The notes under the pieces: model-generated
Databases searched by the model: none
Told to the model about the DNA's origin: nothing
What the model saw: only the letters and a program-made list of their open reading frames with translations
Shown here: in pieces, positions 45,030 through 53,259 of the stretch
Layout: each line of letters begins with the position of its first letter
How positions within the stretch are numbered: the first letter of the stretch is position 1
DNA from: Rhizobium sp. NFR03
GTDB taxonomy: Bacteria; Pseudomonadota; Alphaproteobacteria; Rhizobiales; Rhizobiaceae
Length of the DNA: 64,000 bases
Direction: 5' to 3'
NCBI RefSeq assembly: GCF_900111275.1
Contig: NZ_FOGR01000005.1
Span: 186,001-250,000 of the forward strand
Translations under genes and position numbers: made by a program

Positions 45030-45548
45030 TCAGTTCGTGCCGAACGCCGTCTGAAGCAGGCTCAGCTGGGCCTTCACGCCGTTCTGGTTGTCGGGCACAA
45101 AGCTACCGGCTTCCTGCGGGCGATAGATTTCGCGGTCGAGCAAAGCCACGCGGTTCTGGAGGCGGAGCGAGCGGTCGATGAGGTCGCGGAAACCTTCCGG
45201 AAGGTCGGACCAGCCCGGTGCGGTGCGATCGACATTGAAACTGTCGAGGCGAACCTTGTTCTTTTCCGAGAGGACCTGATCGCGCGTCATCTCGCCATTG
45301 TTGACGGCGCGCTGAAGGAGCAGCCACGACGCCATCTGCATCAGGCGCGTGGTGAGACGCATGGATTCTGCGGCGTAGAGGACCGATGCCATGCGTGGCA
45401 AGACCTTGGAGGCGGCGCGACCGTGACCATCGAGGTAGCTGGCGGTTTCTTCGACCAGTCCCATGCCTTCGGCGTAGAGCGCCTTGAACTGTGCCGATGC
45501 TGCGGCGTGGCCTGCAAAACTGACGGTGTTCAATCCGCGTTCGGACAT
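45030..45548 (-). CDS. rcdA: RcdA-like regulator of CtrA degradation (DUF1465)
   Basis: 172 residues, nearly all helical. AEGMGLVEETASYLDGHGR, SMRLTTRLMQMASWLLLQRAV and MTRDQVLSEKNKVRLD are DUF1465 hallmarks. In Caulobacter RcdA is an adaptor that brings CtrA and other proteins to ClpXP together with CpdR and PopA at the G1-S change. AGGGAA lies eight bases before the ATG. It stands alone, with its own terminator. Confidence 0.92.
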   Translation of the reverse strand: MSERGLNTVSFAGHAAASAQFKALYAEGMGLVEETASYLDGHGRAASKVLPRMASVLYAAESMRLTTRLMQMASWLLLQRAVNNGEMTRDQVLSEKNKVRLDSFNVDRTAPGWSDLPEGFRDLIDRSLRLQNRVALLDREIYRPQEAGSFVPDNQNGVKAQLSLLQTAFGTN

Positions 45549-45965
45549 GTTTCATTCCCTGGTTAGACGCATTCACTCGGTCAGGTAACGGGCGGGTCGA
45601 TAAAAAGTTTCTAACGCCGCTCTTCTCAACTCGAAGAATGACGTCATAGCGCAATTCACGCAAGTATATTCTTAAGGAAAGGTTAACATCCACACCTTGT
45701 TGACTAGGGCAAGGCCAGGCAAAATCAAGGCAAAAAAAAGAGCCGCAGAAGCGGCTCTCAAGGTAAAACAGGGAGAAAATCAGACCATTCGCCGAAGTGA
45801 AATGTCTGAGTCCAGAGCGAACTGGATGTGACGATGTATAAACCGGAATGCTTAACGAACGGTTAAAACGGTATTGTTCCCGTCTCGATCTGTAGGATTT
45901 TCCTTAAACTTATTGTTTCGTTCATCTTTCAGGCCATGACCCGCGCAGCGATTCGTTTGCGGTCG
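45549..45965. other. 417-base gene-free region
   Basis: Between the rcdA start and the MFS gene's stop. It is richer in A and T than its surroundings near 45600-45720 and 45840-45925. It holds the MFS terminator (45732-45758) and the rcdA promoter region; no reading frame is supported. A small RNA is possible but nothing proves it. Confidence 0.55.
45732..45758 (-). terminator. Intrinsic terminator of the MFS gene
   Basis: AGAGCCGC (45739-45746) pairs with GCGGCTCT (45751-45758), AGAA loop; on the minus strand eight U residues follow (45739-45732). It lies about 210 bases past the MFS stop. Confidence 0.85.
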
Positions 45966-47306
45966 TCATTGTCCCTGCGGGTTGCGTGGAATGTCGTCCC
46001 GGCCGCCGGGTTCCACGGTAGCGTTTTCTTCTTCGATCTTTTCCGGCGACGGATCGGCGACTGTGGTCTGCGCCGCGCGCGGCGACATTTGTAGGCTTTC
46101 GGGCGTCGCCATCAAGGGGCCGTTCGACATGGTGGCGGGGAAGGGGTCGCGTTCGGAGACGGGTACCGCAGCGCGGCGGCGACTGCGGAAGATGGCGTAG
46201 ACAAACACGACGATGTGGGCGCAGGCGGTGATCATGAACAGCGCGTAGGGGCCCATCATCGTCATGACGGGGCCGCCGACGGTCGGGCCGATGATCGTGC
46301 CGATGCCGTAGAGCAGGAGCAGGCCGCCGGAGACCTTCACGAAGTCTTCGGGGGCGGCGAAGTCGTTGGCGTGGGAAACGGCGATCGGATAAAGCGCATT
46401 GGACATGGCGCCATAGAGGCCGACCATGATCAGCAGGGAGACCTTGCCCGCCGGCTCGAACAGGAAGATCAGCACCCCCGCCAGCGCGGCGACAGCCGAG
46501 ATGCCGGCCAGCACGTAGCGGCGGTCCATCCGGTCGGAGAGGCGGCCGGCCGGAAACTGCATGATCGCGCCAAGGAAGATGACAGTGCTGACCATAAGGG
46601 CGACGTCCGCATCCGGCAGACCGGCCTGCCGCCCGAAGACCGCGGCGAGCGTGCCATAGGCGCCATTGGCGATGCCGACCATCAGAATGCCGAGGAACGA
46701 CACGGGCGAATTGCGATAGAGGCCGGCCAAGTCGAGGCGAACCTGTTTCAGCGGCTGCGGCGAGACCGCCGTCGACATCAGCGTCGGCAGCATGGCAACG
46801 CAATAGACGATGCCGCACACCATGAAGAGAACGGCCGTATTGGTGTCGCCGAAAGGCACGATCATCTGGCCTGCGACCACGCCAAAGAGCGTGATGGCGA
46901 TGTAGAGCGAGAAGATCGCGCCGCGGCTCTCGTTCGTCGCCCGCTCGTTCAGCCAGCTCTCGATGATCATGGACGTGCCGGCGGTGCAGAAGCCGGTGAA
47001 GGCGCGCAGGCCGACCCACCAGATGGGATCGACATGGATGCCGGTCATCAGCGCGACGATGGCGAGGATGGCCGCGAAAATGCTGAAGGCGCGAATATGC
47101 CCCGCGCGCCGCACAATGGCCGGCGCCGTCAGGCAGCCCAGCACGAAGCCGCTGGCCCAGGACGTGCCGAGCAGGCCGAGCAGCGTGGCCGAATAGCCTT
47201 CCGTGGTGCCACGCATCGGCAGGAGCAAGCTATGAAGGCCGTTTCCTAGGAAGAGGAAGAGGGTTCCAAGGAGAAGGGCCGCGACGGGGAGGAGGTTTCT
47301 GGTCAT
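45966..47306 (-). CDS. MFS transporter (YcaD-like)
   Basis: 446 residues with twelve predicted membrane helices up to about residue 385. WASGFVLGCLTAPAIVRRAGHIRAF and RAFTGFCTAGTSMIIESWLNERA are characteristic of the YcaD/YfkF-type permeases; GRLSDRMDRRYVLAG is the MFS motif A repeat of the second half. The last 60 residues are polar and disordered. Substrate unknown. GGAGTCTC before the ATG supports the start. Confidence 0.92.
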   Translation of the reverse strand: MTRNLLPVAALLLGTLFLFLGNGLHSLLLPMRGTTEGYSATLLGLLGTSWASGFVLGCLTAPAIVRRAGHIRAFSIFAAILAIVALMTGIHVDPIWWVGLRAFTGFCTAGTSMIIESWLNERATNESRGAIFSLYIAITLFGVVAGQMIVPFGDTNTAVLFMVCGIVYCVAMLPTLMSTAVSPQPLKQVRLDLAGLYRNSPVSFLGILMVGIANGAYGTLAAVFGRQAGLPDADVALMVSTVIFLGAIMQFPAGRLSDRMDRRYVLAGISAVAALAGVLIFLFEPAGKVSLLIMVGLYGAMSNALYPIAVSHANDFAAPEDFVKVSGGLLLLYGIGTIIGPTVGGPVMTMMGPYALFMITACAHIVVFVYAIFRSRRRAAVPVSERDPFPATMSNGPLMATPESLQMSPRAAQTTVADPSPEKIEEENATVEPGGRDDIPRNPQGQ

Positions 47307-47524
47307 GAGACTCCGCTTGTTCCGGACGTGCCCGCGAACCTACTGCAAATTTTCCGAAACCGGAATCGGTTTGAGCAGTCATCTCCTTAAGATGTTCCAG
47401 ACGGTGCTGTGGCGCCATCCGCGACATGCGGCACTCCGGGCAAGACGGCCGGTACCGTTCTTAGCGCGCAACCGGGCATGAAAGCGCGTCGCATGCGCGC
47501 CATATTTGGTCTATGGTCGCGGTG

Positions 47525-47680
47525 ATGTCCAAAGCGCTCTCCCTGCTGCTTCTCGCCCTCATGACGGTCCAGCTGGTGAAGCCGCTGGGATGGCCGGGGC
47601 TTCGGTACCGCCGCGATTTCTGGAAGATCGCGGTGGCTGCCATCGCCGTGATGATGCTGACGGTGTTGATCAGGCCGTAG
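47525..47680 (+). CDS. Small membrane protein of unknown function
   Basis: 51 residues. It begins MSKALSLLLLALMTVQLVKP, continues with a basic turn (GLRYRRDFWK) and a second hydrophobic segment IAVAAIAVMMLTVLI, ending RP. Two membrane helices with a short positive loop are likely. Third codon positions are strongly G/C as in neighbouring genes, while the overlapping minus frame is not convincing. The start could be the GTG one codon upstream; the ribosome site is weak. I do not recognise a named family. Confidence 0.65.
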   Translation: MSKALSLLLLALMTVQLVKPLGWPGLRYRRDFWKIAVAAIAVMMLTVLIRP

Positions 47681-47685
47681 ATGCT

Positions 47686-47789
47686 CCAGAGCATTTCCAG
47701 CCGAAGCGGGATCGCTTCGGCGTCGGACAATGCGGAGAAAACAAGAGGATAGAGCATTTCCGGTGAATACGGGTTCACCGGAAATGCTC
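47686..47789. repeat. Rhizobial-type palindromic repeat
   Basis: GCTCCAGAGCATTTCC opens the element; inside lies CCGAAGCG/CGCTTCGG, and it closes with a perfect 16-base-pair hairpin GAGCATTTCCGGTGAA (47752-47767) with TTCACCGGAAATGCTC (47774-47789), loop TACGGG. AGAGCATTTCC-type palindromes recur between genes in Rhizobiales. It lies just past the phzF-like stop and may also end that transcript. Confidence 0.75.
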
Positions 47790-47799
47790 AAGACGTGCG

Positions 47800-48720
47800 T
47801 CAGACCGTGAGGACGCCGCGCATGACCTCCACGCAATCGCCGATGACGCGCACGCTCATGGGTTTGCCGCCCGACATGGCGACACGCAGGTGGATCTTGC
47901 TTGCCCGGCCCATTTCCACCCCTTGGTCGATCGTCAACGCTACCGTTTCCGGCGCGGAGGGCATTCTGGCGGCGAGATAGGCGGCGAGAGCTGCCGAGGC
48001 GCTTCCGGTCGCCGGGTCTTCGGAGATGTTGTCGAGCGGCGCGAACATGCGGGCGCGCAGCGCGAGCGGATGCTCGCTGGAGCGGACGTAGAGAAAGACC
48101 GACAGGCGTCCATCGATGGGGTTAAGGCCTGACTCGGCTGCGGAAAACAGGCCGGTGTCCGGTTGCGCCGCGGCTAACGTCTGCAGGTCGGGCAGTTCGG
48201 CGACGAGGAAGGGGAGGGCGACCGAGAGGAACAGGGGCGCGTGATTGCCGGTCGCGATCTTCGCCGGTGCAAGGCCGATCATCGGGCCGAGCGTTTCCGG
48301 GGCCAGGCCGTCCGCAACCGTCAACATTTGCGGCGCCTGAATGCTGGCGCCGGTCGCAAGCCCATCGGCGTTTCGCTCGACGGTTACCTCCACGATGCCG
48401 GCTTTTTCCTCGAAGCGCAGCTCATCGCCGACGGGCTGGCCGAAGACGTGACCGGCGCGGGCCAGCGCGAAAGCGGTTCCGACGTTCGGGTGTCCGGCAA
48501 AGGGCAGTTCCATCGTGGGGGTGAAGATCCGGACTTCGGCCGTATTCTCCGGATTGGACGGTGGCAGCACGAAGGTGATCTCGGAGTAATTGAACTCCCG
48601 GGCGATCGCCTGCATCGTCTCGCCATCAAGCCCCCGCGCATCGGCGATGACGGCCAGCGGGTTGCCGCGAAAGCGCTCCTTCGTGAAGACATCGAGGGTG
48701 ATGTAGTCGAACTGGGTCAT
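47800..48720 (-). CDS. PhzF family isomerase
   Basis: 306 residues of diaminopimelate-epimerase-like fold. [21 protein letters not shown] opens the protein, [14 protein letters not shown] carries the catalytic Glu, and [15 protein letters not shown] and [15 protein letters not shown] are the family's substrate loops. PhzF isomerises a phenazine precursor in pseudomonads; stand-alone homologues have unknown substrates, and no phenazine genes are here. GGAG precedes the ATG at 48720. Confidence 0.92.
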   Translation of the reverse strand: MTQFDYITLDVFTKERFRGNPLAVIADARGLDGETMQAIAREFNYSEITFVLPPSNPENTAEVRIFTPTMELPFAGHPNVGTAFALARAGHVFGQPVGDELRFEEKAGIVEVTVERNADGLATGASIQAPQMLTVADGLAPETLGPMIGLAPAKIATGNHAPLFLSVALPFLVAELPDLQTLAAAQPDTGLFSAAESGLNPIDGRLSVFLYVRSSEHPLALRARMFAPLDNISEDPATGSASAALAAYLAARMPSAPETVALTIDQGVEMGRASKIHLRVAMSGGKPMSVRVIGDCVEVMRGVLTV

Positions 48721-48849
48721 GGACGGGCTCCGTTTGCGTTGCAACAAGAGCTATCGCGGATGCCGGCAACGAGGAAACGGCAGACTTGTGACCGTGACAA
48801 TTTCGCGACGCGGTTCGATCCGCCGCCCCTACGGGTTAGCTCTCGGTAC

Positions 48850-48880
48850 AAAAAAACCCGGCCGCACTTGGCGGCCAGGT
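48850..48880 (-). terminator. Intrinsic terminator of fbaB
   Basis: ACCCGGCCGC (48856-48865) pairs with GCGGCCAGGT (48871-48880) with one mismatch; seven U residues follow on the minus strand (48856-48850). Confidence 0.85.
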
Positions 48881-48947
48881 CTCCTTCCTCCCAGAAGGTG
48901 TGAAGGCATCCGTGCGAATGCCTTGTCTGTGATGCACGAAAGGGCGA

Positions 48948-49973
48948 TCAGGCCGCCTTTTCCAGGTCCTTCTTCCAGCCGCCGAGGGCTGCGAGGCCGC
49001 ACATGCGGGCGCGGTGGGTGAAGGCGCGCTGGCCGGCAGCAACGTTCTCGGCCTTGCCCTGCCATGCGTTCAGCGCTTCCGTCTGGAGCGCGCGGCCGTA
49101 AGAGAAGGTCATGGTCCACGGCAGGTCGAAGCCGGCGATCATGGCGGAGAGATGCGCGGTGGCTTCTTCCGTCGTCTGGCCGCCGGACAGAAACGCGATG
49201 CCGGGCACGGCAGAGGGAACGGTGCGCTTGAGAACCGCGACGGTGCGCTCGGCAACCTGTTCGACGCTGGCCTTGCGGGCCTTCTTGCCGTCGATGACCA
49301 TGCTCGGCTTGAGGATCATGCCTTCGAGCGAGACGCGGGCGTCGTTCAGTTCGGCAAAAACGATGCGCAGGGTTTCCTCGGTCACGTCGGCCGAGCGCTC
49401 GATCGAATGATCGCCGGGGACGCCGTCCATGAGGACTTCCGGCTCGACGATCGGCACGATGCCCGCTTCCTGGCAGAGTGCTGCGTAGCGGGCCAGTGCC
49501 TGTGCGTTCGCCTTGACGGAGCCGAAGGTCGGCAGCGTGTCGGAAACAGCGATGACGCCGCGCCACTTGGCAAACCGTGCTCCGGCTTCATAATAGGTCT
49601 TCAGGCGGTCGGCGAGACCATCGAGGCCTTCGGTGATGGTTTCGCCCGTAAACTTCGGCATCGGCTTTGCGCCGGTGTCGACCTTGATTCCCGGCACCGC
49701 GCCGGCCGCGCGGATGATATCGACGAAAGGCGTGCCGTCGGCAGCCTTCTGGAACAAGGTTTCCTCATAAAGAATGACGCCGGAAATGTGCGCCTTCATA
49801 GCGTCGTCCGCACGGAACAGCATCTCGCGGTAGTCGCGACGGGAGGTTTCGCTGGAGGCAAGGCCGATCGTATCGAAGCGCTTGCCGATCGTCGCCGTGG
49901 ATTCGTCCGCTGCCAGGAGACCCTGTCCCTTTGCCATCATCGCTGCGGCAATGTCTTCCAGTCTCTCAGTCAT
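48948..49973 (-). CDS. fbaB: Fructose-bisphosphate aldolase class I
   Basis: 341 residues; cleaves fructose 1,6-bisphosphate to dihydroxyacetone phosphate and glyceraldehyde 3-phosphate by a Schiff base. GLLAADESTATIGKRFDTIG is the N-terminal class I signature, EPEVLMDGVPGDHSIE follows, and GMILKPSMVIDGKKA contains the lysine. ALSGG equivalent appears as FLSGGQTTEEAT. Of the metal-free, eukaryote-like class. pgk lies upstream on the same strand, separated by a 223-base AT-rich gap with a possible operator. Confidence 0.95.
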   Translation of the reverse strand: MTERLEDIAAAMMAKGQGLLAADESTATIGKRFDTIGLASSETSRRDYREMLFRADDAMKAHISGVILYEETLFQKAADGTPFVDIIRAAGAVPGIKVDTGAKPMPKFTGETITEGLDGLADRLKTYYEAGARFAKWRGVIAVSDTLPTFGSVKANAQALARYAALCQEAGIVPIVEPEVLMDGVPGDHSIERSADVTEETLRIVFAELNDARVSLEGMILKPSMVIDGKKARKASVEQVAERTVAVLKRTVPSAVPGIAFLSGGQTTEEATAHLSAMIAGFDLPWTMTFSYGRALQTEALNAWQGKAENVAAGQRAFTHRARMCGLAALGGWKKDLEKAA

Positions 49974-50052
49974 GATCTATCCTCCGTCGTTTGATTTTGT
50001 GCCTTTGCGATAGCAGAAGTTGAACAGGATGCAAAATAAATTAAAATGTTTA

Positions 50053-50079
50053 AAACGATTGAAATTAATTTAATCGTTT
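50053..50079. promoter_or_regulatory. Dyad upstream of fbaB, LacI-type operator candidate
   Basis: AAACGATT (50053-50060) and AATCGTTT (50072-50079) form a dyad with an 11-base centre in a strongly AT-rich stretch, 80-105 bases before the fbaB start. AAACG-TTT half-sites are usual for LacI/GalR-family regulators, and such a protein (PckR) controls central carbon genes in Sinorhizobium. The match to PckR sites is inference. Confidence 0.4.
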
Positions 50080-50148
50080 GAAATCACTCGCCGATTTTCG
50101 GCTCACTGGCGGACAGTGACTGCAAGCGCTTTGGGTCGGTGAACGTCA

Positions 50149-50180
50149 GGAGGCGCATGGGTGTCCACGCGCCTCCTTTT
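50149..50180. terminator. Hairpin past pgk
   Basis: GGAGGCGC (50149-50156) pairs with GCGCCTCC (50169-50176), 12-base loop. A TTTT tract follows only on the plus strand, while pgk is on the minus strand, so its role as the pgk terminator is doubtful. Confidence 0.4.
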
Positions 50181-50196
50181 CAAGTGTCTGTTTTGC

Positions 50197-51396
50197 CTAC
50201 TTCTGCTGGTGCAGGACATCCACGCCGGGAAGCGGCTTGCCTTCCATCCACTCCAGGAAAGCCCCGCCGGCGGTGGAGACATAGGTCAGATCGTCAGCGA
50301 CGCCGGCATGGTTCATGGCCGAAACAGTATCGCCGCCGCCGGCCACGGAGACGAGCGCGCCGCTTTTCGTGCGGGATGCCGCGTGCTTGGCGACCGCGAC
50401 CGTCGCCTTGTCGAACGGCGCGATCTCGAAGGCACCGAGCGGACCGTTCCAGACCAGCGTTTCCGCCTTGCTGACCCAGTCGTTGACAGCTGCGATCGAT
50501 TTTGCGCCGACGTCGAGAACCATAGCGTCGGCCGGGATCGCCTTGATGTCGACCACCTCGTTGGCAGCGCCGGCCTTGAACTCGCGCGCGATGACGCCGT
50601 CTACCGGCAGCACGATAGCGCAGCCCGATGTTTCCGCCTCAGCGAGGATGCTGCGCGCCGTGTCCGCAAGATCATGCTCGCAGAGCGACTTGCCAACATC
50701 GATGCCCTGCGCGGCGAGGAAGGTGTTGGCCATGCCGCCGCCGATGACGAGGGCGTCCACCTTCTTCACGAGGTTCGTCAGAAGGTCGATCTTGGTGGAG
50801 ACCTTGGCACCGCCGACGATGGCGACGACCGGACGCTTGGGTTTGCCGAGACCCGCTTCCAGCGCTTCCAGTTCCGCCTGCATGGTTCGGCCGGCATAGG
50901 CCGGCAGGAGGTGCGCGAGGCCTTCCGTCGAAGCATGGGCACGGTGCGCCGCGGAAAAGGCATCGTTGACGTAGATGTCGCCATTTGCAGCAAGTGCTTT
51001 GGTGAAGTCGGCGTCGTTCTTTTCTTCACCTTTGTGGAAGCGCGTGTTCTCGAGCAGCAGAATATCGCCGTTCTCAAGGCCAGCGACGGCTGTTGCCGCG
51101 GCTTCGCCGATGCTGTCGGCGGCGAAGTGAACGCGCTGGTCGATAATGTCCTCGACGGCGGCAGCGATCGGCTTCAGCGACATTTCCTCGACCGGCTCAC
51201 CCTTGGGGCGGCCGAAATGGGCGAGTAGTATGACCTTCGCGCCCTTTTCCGACAGTTCGCGGATCGTCGGTACGACGCGCTCGATGCGCGTGGCGTCTGT
51301 CACCTTTCCGTCCTTCGTCGGCACGTTCAGGTCGACGCGCACGAGCACGCGCTTGCCGACGATGTCGGTCAGGTCGTCAAGGGTCTTGAAGGTCAT
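50197..51396 (-). CDS. pgk: Phosphoglycerate kinase
   Basis: 399 residues; transfers phosphate between 1,3-bisphosphoglycerate and [23 protein letters not shown] is the N-terminal substrate site, HFGRPKG and [13 protein letters not shown] follow, and [13 protein letters not shown] and [12 protein letters not shown] form the nucleotide site. GGAG lies nine bases before the ATG at 51396. Same strand and order (tkt, gap, then pgk, fbaB) as in related rhizobia. Confidence 0.97.
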   Translation of the reverse strand: MTFKTLDDLTDIVGKRVLVRVDLNVPTKDGKVTDATRIERVVPTIRELSEKGAKVILLAHFGRPKGEPVEEMSLKPIAAAVEDIIDQRVHFAADSIGEAAATAVAGLENGDILLLENTRFHKGEEKNDADFTKALAANGDIYVNDAFSAAHRAHASTEGLAHLLPAYAGRTMQAELEALEAGLGKPKRPVVAIVGGAKVSTKIDLLTNLVKKVDALVIGGGMANTFLAAQGIDVGKSLCEHDLADTARSILAEAETSGCAIVLPVDGVIAREFKAGAANEVVDIKAIPADAMVLDVGAKSIAAVNDWVSKAETLVWNGPLGAFEIAPFDKATVAVAKHAASRTKSGALVSVAGGGDTVSAMNHAGVADDLTYVSTAGGAFLEWMEGKPLPGVDVLHQQK

Positions 51397-51424
51397 GTGT
51401 CGTCTCCGGTTGCGTCTGATCAGG

Positions 51425-52009
51425 TCAGGTTCGAATGAAAAGCGTGGGGTAATCGAGGACGAGGCCGTCCTCATCCAGGGAAAGATCTGCGGTGAAGCTG
51501 CGATCCGCGGCCTCGTAGCGATAGAGCCGGTCGTTGGTCATGCCCTCGCTCAGGCACGTATAGTGCTGGCTATCGCGAAGAGGCTCGAACGTGTCGAACG
51601 GGACATACAGCATGTCGAGGCTGCGGGTACCGTCTTCGGGCCGCAGTGCCAGCCGGCGGATCGGCAGCGTGTTGGTGAAGGGCGTGCCTGCGAGATCGAC
51701 ATCGATGCAGCCGTCGAAGGCGGGCAGCGCATGTCCGTCGTCGTCCTGCCAATGGCCAAGGCCGTCCGAGATGAGCGAGAGGCGTATGCCGGTCGTGGTG
51801 TCAAGCGTCAGGGCCGTCGTCGTCCAGTGCGGGTCGCAGTCGATGGTGTAGCGAAGGCCATAGGCCGAGCCGCCGCGTGCGCCGATCACGACGGATTCGA
51901 TGCGGATGCCGGGCCGGGGACCGGACAGCGGCATCAGCGTCAGATGCTCCAGGCCCTCGCCGTCGAGCGGACGCCAGCGGGCGGTCATCTGCTGCAGCGG
52001 GCGAAACAT
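51425..52009 (-). CDS. Putative glycolipid-binding domain protein (DUF1089)
   Basis: 194 residues. It begins [22 protein letters not shown], with W13 and the following GLEHLTL block, then [15 protein letters not shown] and [26 protein letters not shown] (in part [14 protein letters not shown]), as in proteins annotated with a putative glycolipid-binding fold. True ligand and role are unknown. AAGGA precedes the ATG. It lies between gap and pgk, 28 bases ahead of pgk, so it may be carried on the same transcript. Confidence 0.82.
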   Translation of the reverse strand: MFRPLQQMTARWRPLDGEGLEHLTLMPLSGPRPGIRIESVVIGARGGSAYGLRYTIDCDPHWTTTALTLDTTTGIRLSLISDGLGHWQDDDGHALPAFDGCIDVDLAGTPFTNTLPIRRLALRPEDGTRSLDMLYVPFDTFEPLRDSQHYTCLSEGMTNDRLYRYEAADRSFTADLSLDEDGLVLDYPTLFIRT

Positions 52010-52082
52010 CAAGGGGATCCTTGCCGTGCGGACGTTGTTTCAGGGCATTGGGGCTTGCAGGCAAGCCGCAGAGACCGCCGGT

Positions 52083-52118
52083 AAAAAAAGCCCCGGAACG
52101 CCTGTGGCGCCCGGGGCT
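52083..52118 (-). terminator. Intrinsic terminator of gap
   Basis: AGCCCCGG (52089-52096) pairs with CCGGGGCT (52111-52118), 14-base loop; seven U residues follow on the minus strand (52089-52083). It separates gap from the DUF1089 and pgk genes. Confidence 0.88.
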
Positions 52119-52128
52119 CGTTATGGTC

Positions 52129-53139
52129 TCAGAGCAGCTTGCCCATGGCGACGGCCGTGTCGCACATACGGTTGGAGAAGCCCCATTCGTTGTCGTACCA
52201 GGACAGGATGCGCACGAAATTGCCTTCCAGAACCTTCGTCTGGTCGATGGCGAAGATCGAGGAATGGCTGTCGTGATTAAAGTCACGCGAAACCAGCGGC
52301 TCGTCCGTGTAGCCGAGAATGCCCTTCAGTGCGCCGTTTGCGGCGGCCTTGATGGCATCGTTGATCTCGGCGACGCTCGTGTCGCGCTTGGCGACGAACT
52401 TGAAGTCGACGACCGAGACGTTCGGCGTGGGAACGCGGATCGACGTGCCGTCCAGCTTGCCCTTCAGTTCCGGCAGCACGAGGCCGACGGCCTTGGCGGC
52501 ACCGGTCGAGGTCGGGATCATGGACAGGGCTGCGGCGCGGGCGCGGTACAGGTCCTTGTGCATGGTGTCGAGCGTCGGCTGGTCGCCCGTGTAGGAGTGG
52601 ATCGTGGTCATGAAGCCGTGATCGATGCCGATCACGTCGTTGAGGACCTTGACCACCGGCACGAGGCAGTTCGTGGTGCACGACGCGTTGGAGATGACCG
52701 TGTGTTCCTTGGTCAGCTGGTCGTGGTTGACGCCGTAGACGACGGTCAGGTCGGCACCGTCGGCAGGCGCCGAGATGATGACGCTCTTGGCGCCGGCCTC
52801 AAGGTGGGCGGCGGCCTTGTCGCGGGCGGTGAAGATGCCGGTGCACTCGAGCGCGATATCGACGCCGAGATCCTTGTGCGGCAGCTCTGCCGGGTTGCGG
52901 ACGGCCGTCACCTTGATCGGCTTGCCGCCGTTGATGACGATGGAATCGCCCTGGACTTCGACGGTCGCGGGGAACTTGCCGTGGATGCTGTCATAGCGCA
53001 GCAGATGCGCATTGGTTTCGACCGGGCCAAGATCGTTGATCGCGACGACTTCGATGTCGGTGCGGCCGGATTCGACGATGGCGCGGAGCACGTTGCGGCC
53101 GATACGGCCGAAGCCGTTAATGGCGACTTTCACTGTCAT
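52129..53139 (-). CDS. gap: Glyceraldehyde-3-phosphate dehydrogenase, type I
   Basis: 336 residues; oxidises glyceraldehyde 3-phosphate with phosphate and [19 protein letters not shown] is the nucleotide fold, and [13 protein letters not shown] holds the catalytic Cys. The downstream [10 protein letters not shown] and [12 protein letters not shown] are canonical. GGAGAG lies before the ATG. Between tkt and gap is a perfect hairpin without U-tract. An own terminator follows. Confidence 0.97.
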   Translation of the reverse strand: MTVKVAINGFGRIGRNVLRAIVESGRTDIEVVAINDLGPVETNAHLLRYDSIHGKFPATVEVQGDSIVINGGKPIKVTAVRNPAELPHKDLGVDIALECTGIFTARDKAAAHLEAGAKSVIISAPADGADLTVVYGVNHDQLTKEHTVISNASCTTNCLVPVVKVLNDVIGIDHGFMTTIHSYTGDQPTLDTMHKDLYRARAAALSMIPTSTGAAKAVGLVLPELKGKLDGTSIRVPTPNVSVVDFKFVAKRDTSVAEINDAIKAAANGALKGILGYTDEPLVSRDFNHDSHSSIFAIDQTKVLEGNFVRILSWYDNEWGFSNRMCDTAVAMGKLL

Positions 53140-53221
53140 GAAGGCTCTCTCCTTTGAGAAGGCGCGTCTTGCTCGAGAAGGCGCGCCCTGTAAGACGTGT
53201 CTGGTTCAGGCGGTGGTCATT

Positions 53222-53245
53222 GGGCATGCGCGGCTGCGCATGCCC
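53222..53245. repeat. Strong hairpin between tkt and gap without U-tract
   Basis: GGGCATGCGC (53222-53231) pairs perfectly with GCGCATGCCC (53236-53245) around GGCT, 15 bases past the tkt stop. It may set mRNA processing or partial termination between the two genes. Confidence 0.6.
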
Positions 53246-53259
53246 CTTCTGGGAGACAT

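Noticed and set aside
47461-47778. 105-codon minus-strand frame beside the small membrane protein
   Set aside because: The overlapping plus-strand frame shows better codon bias and a clear membrane topology; the minus frame also runs into the palindromic repeat.
47800-48720. Part of a phenazine pathway
   Set aside because: Only a stand-alone PhzF homologue is present, a family that is widespread without phenazine synthesis.
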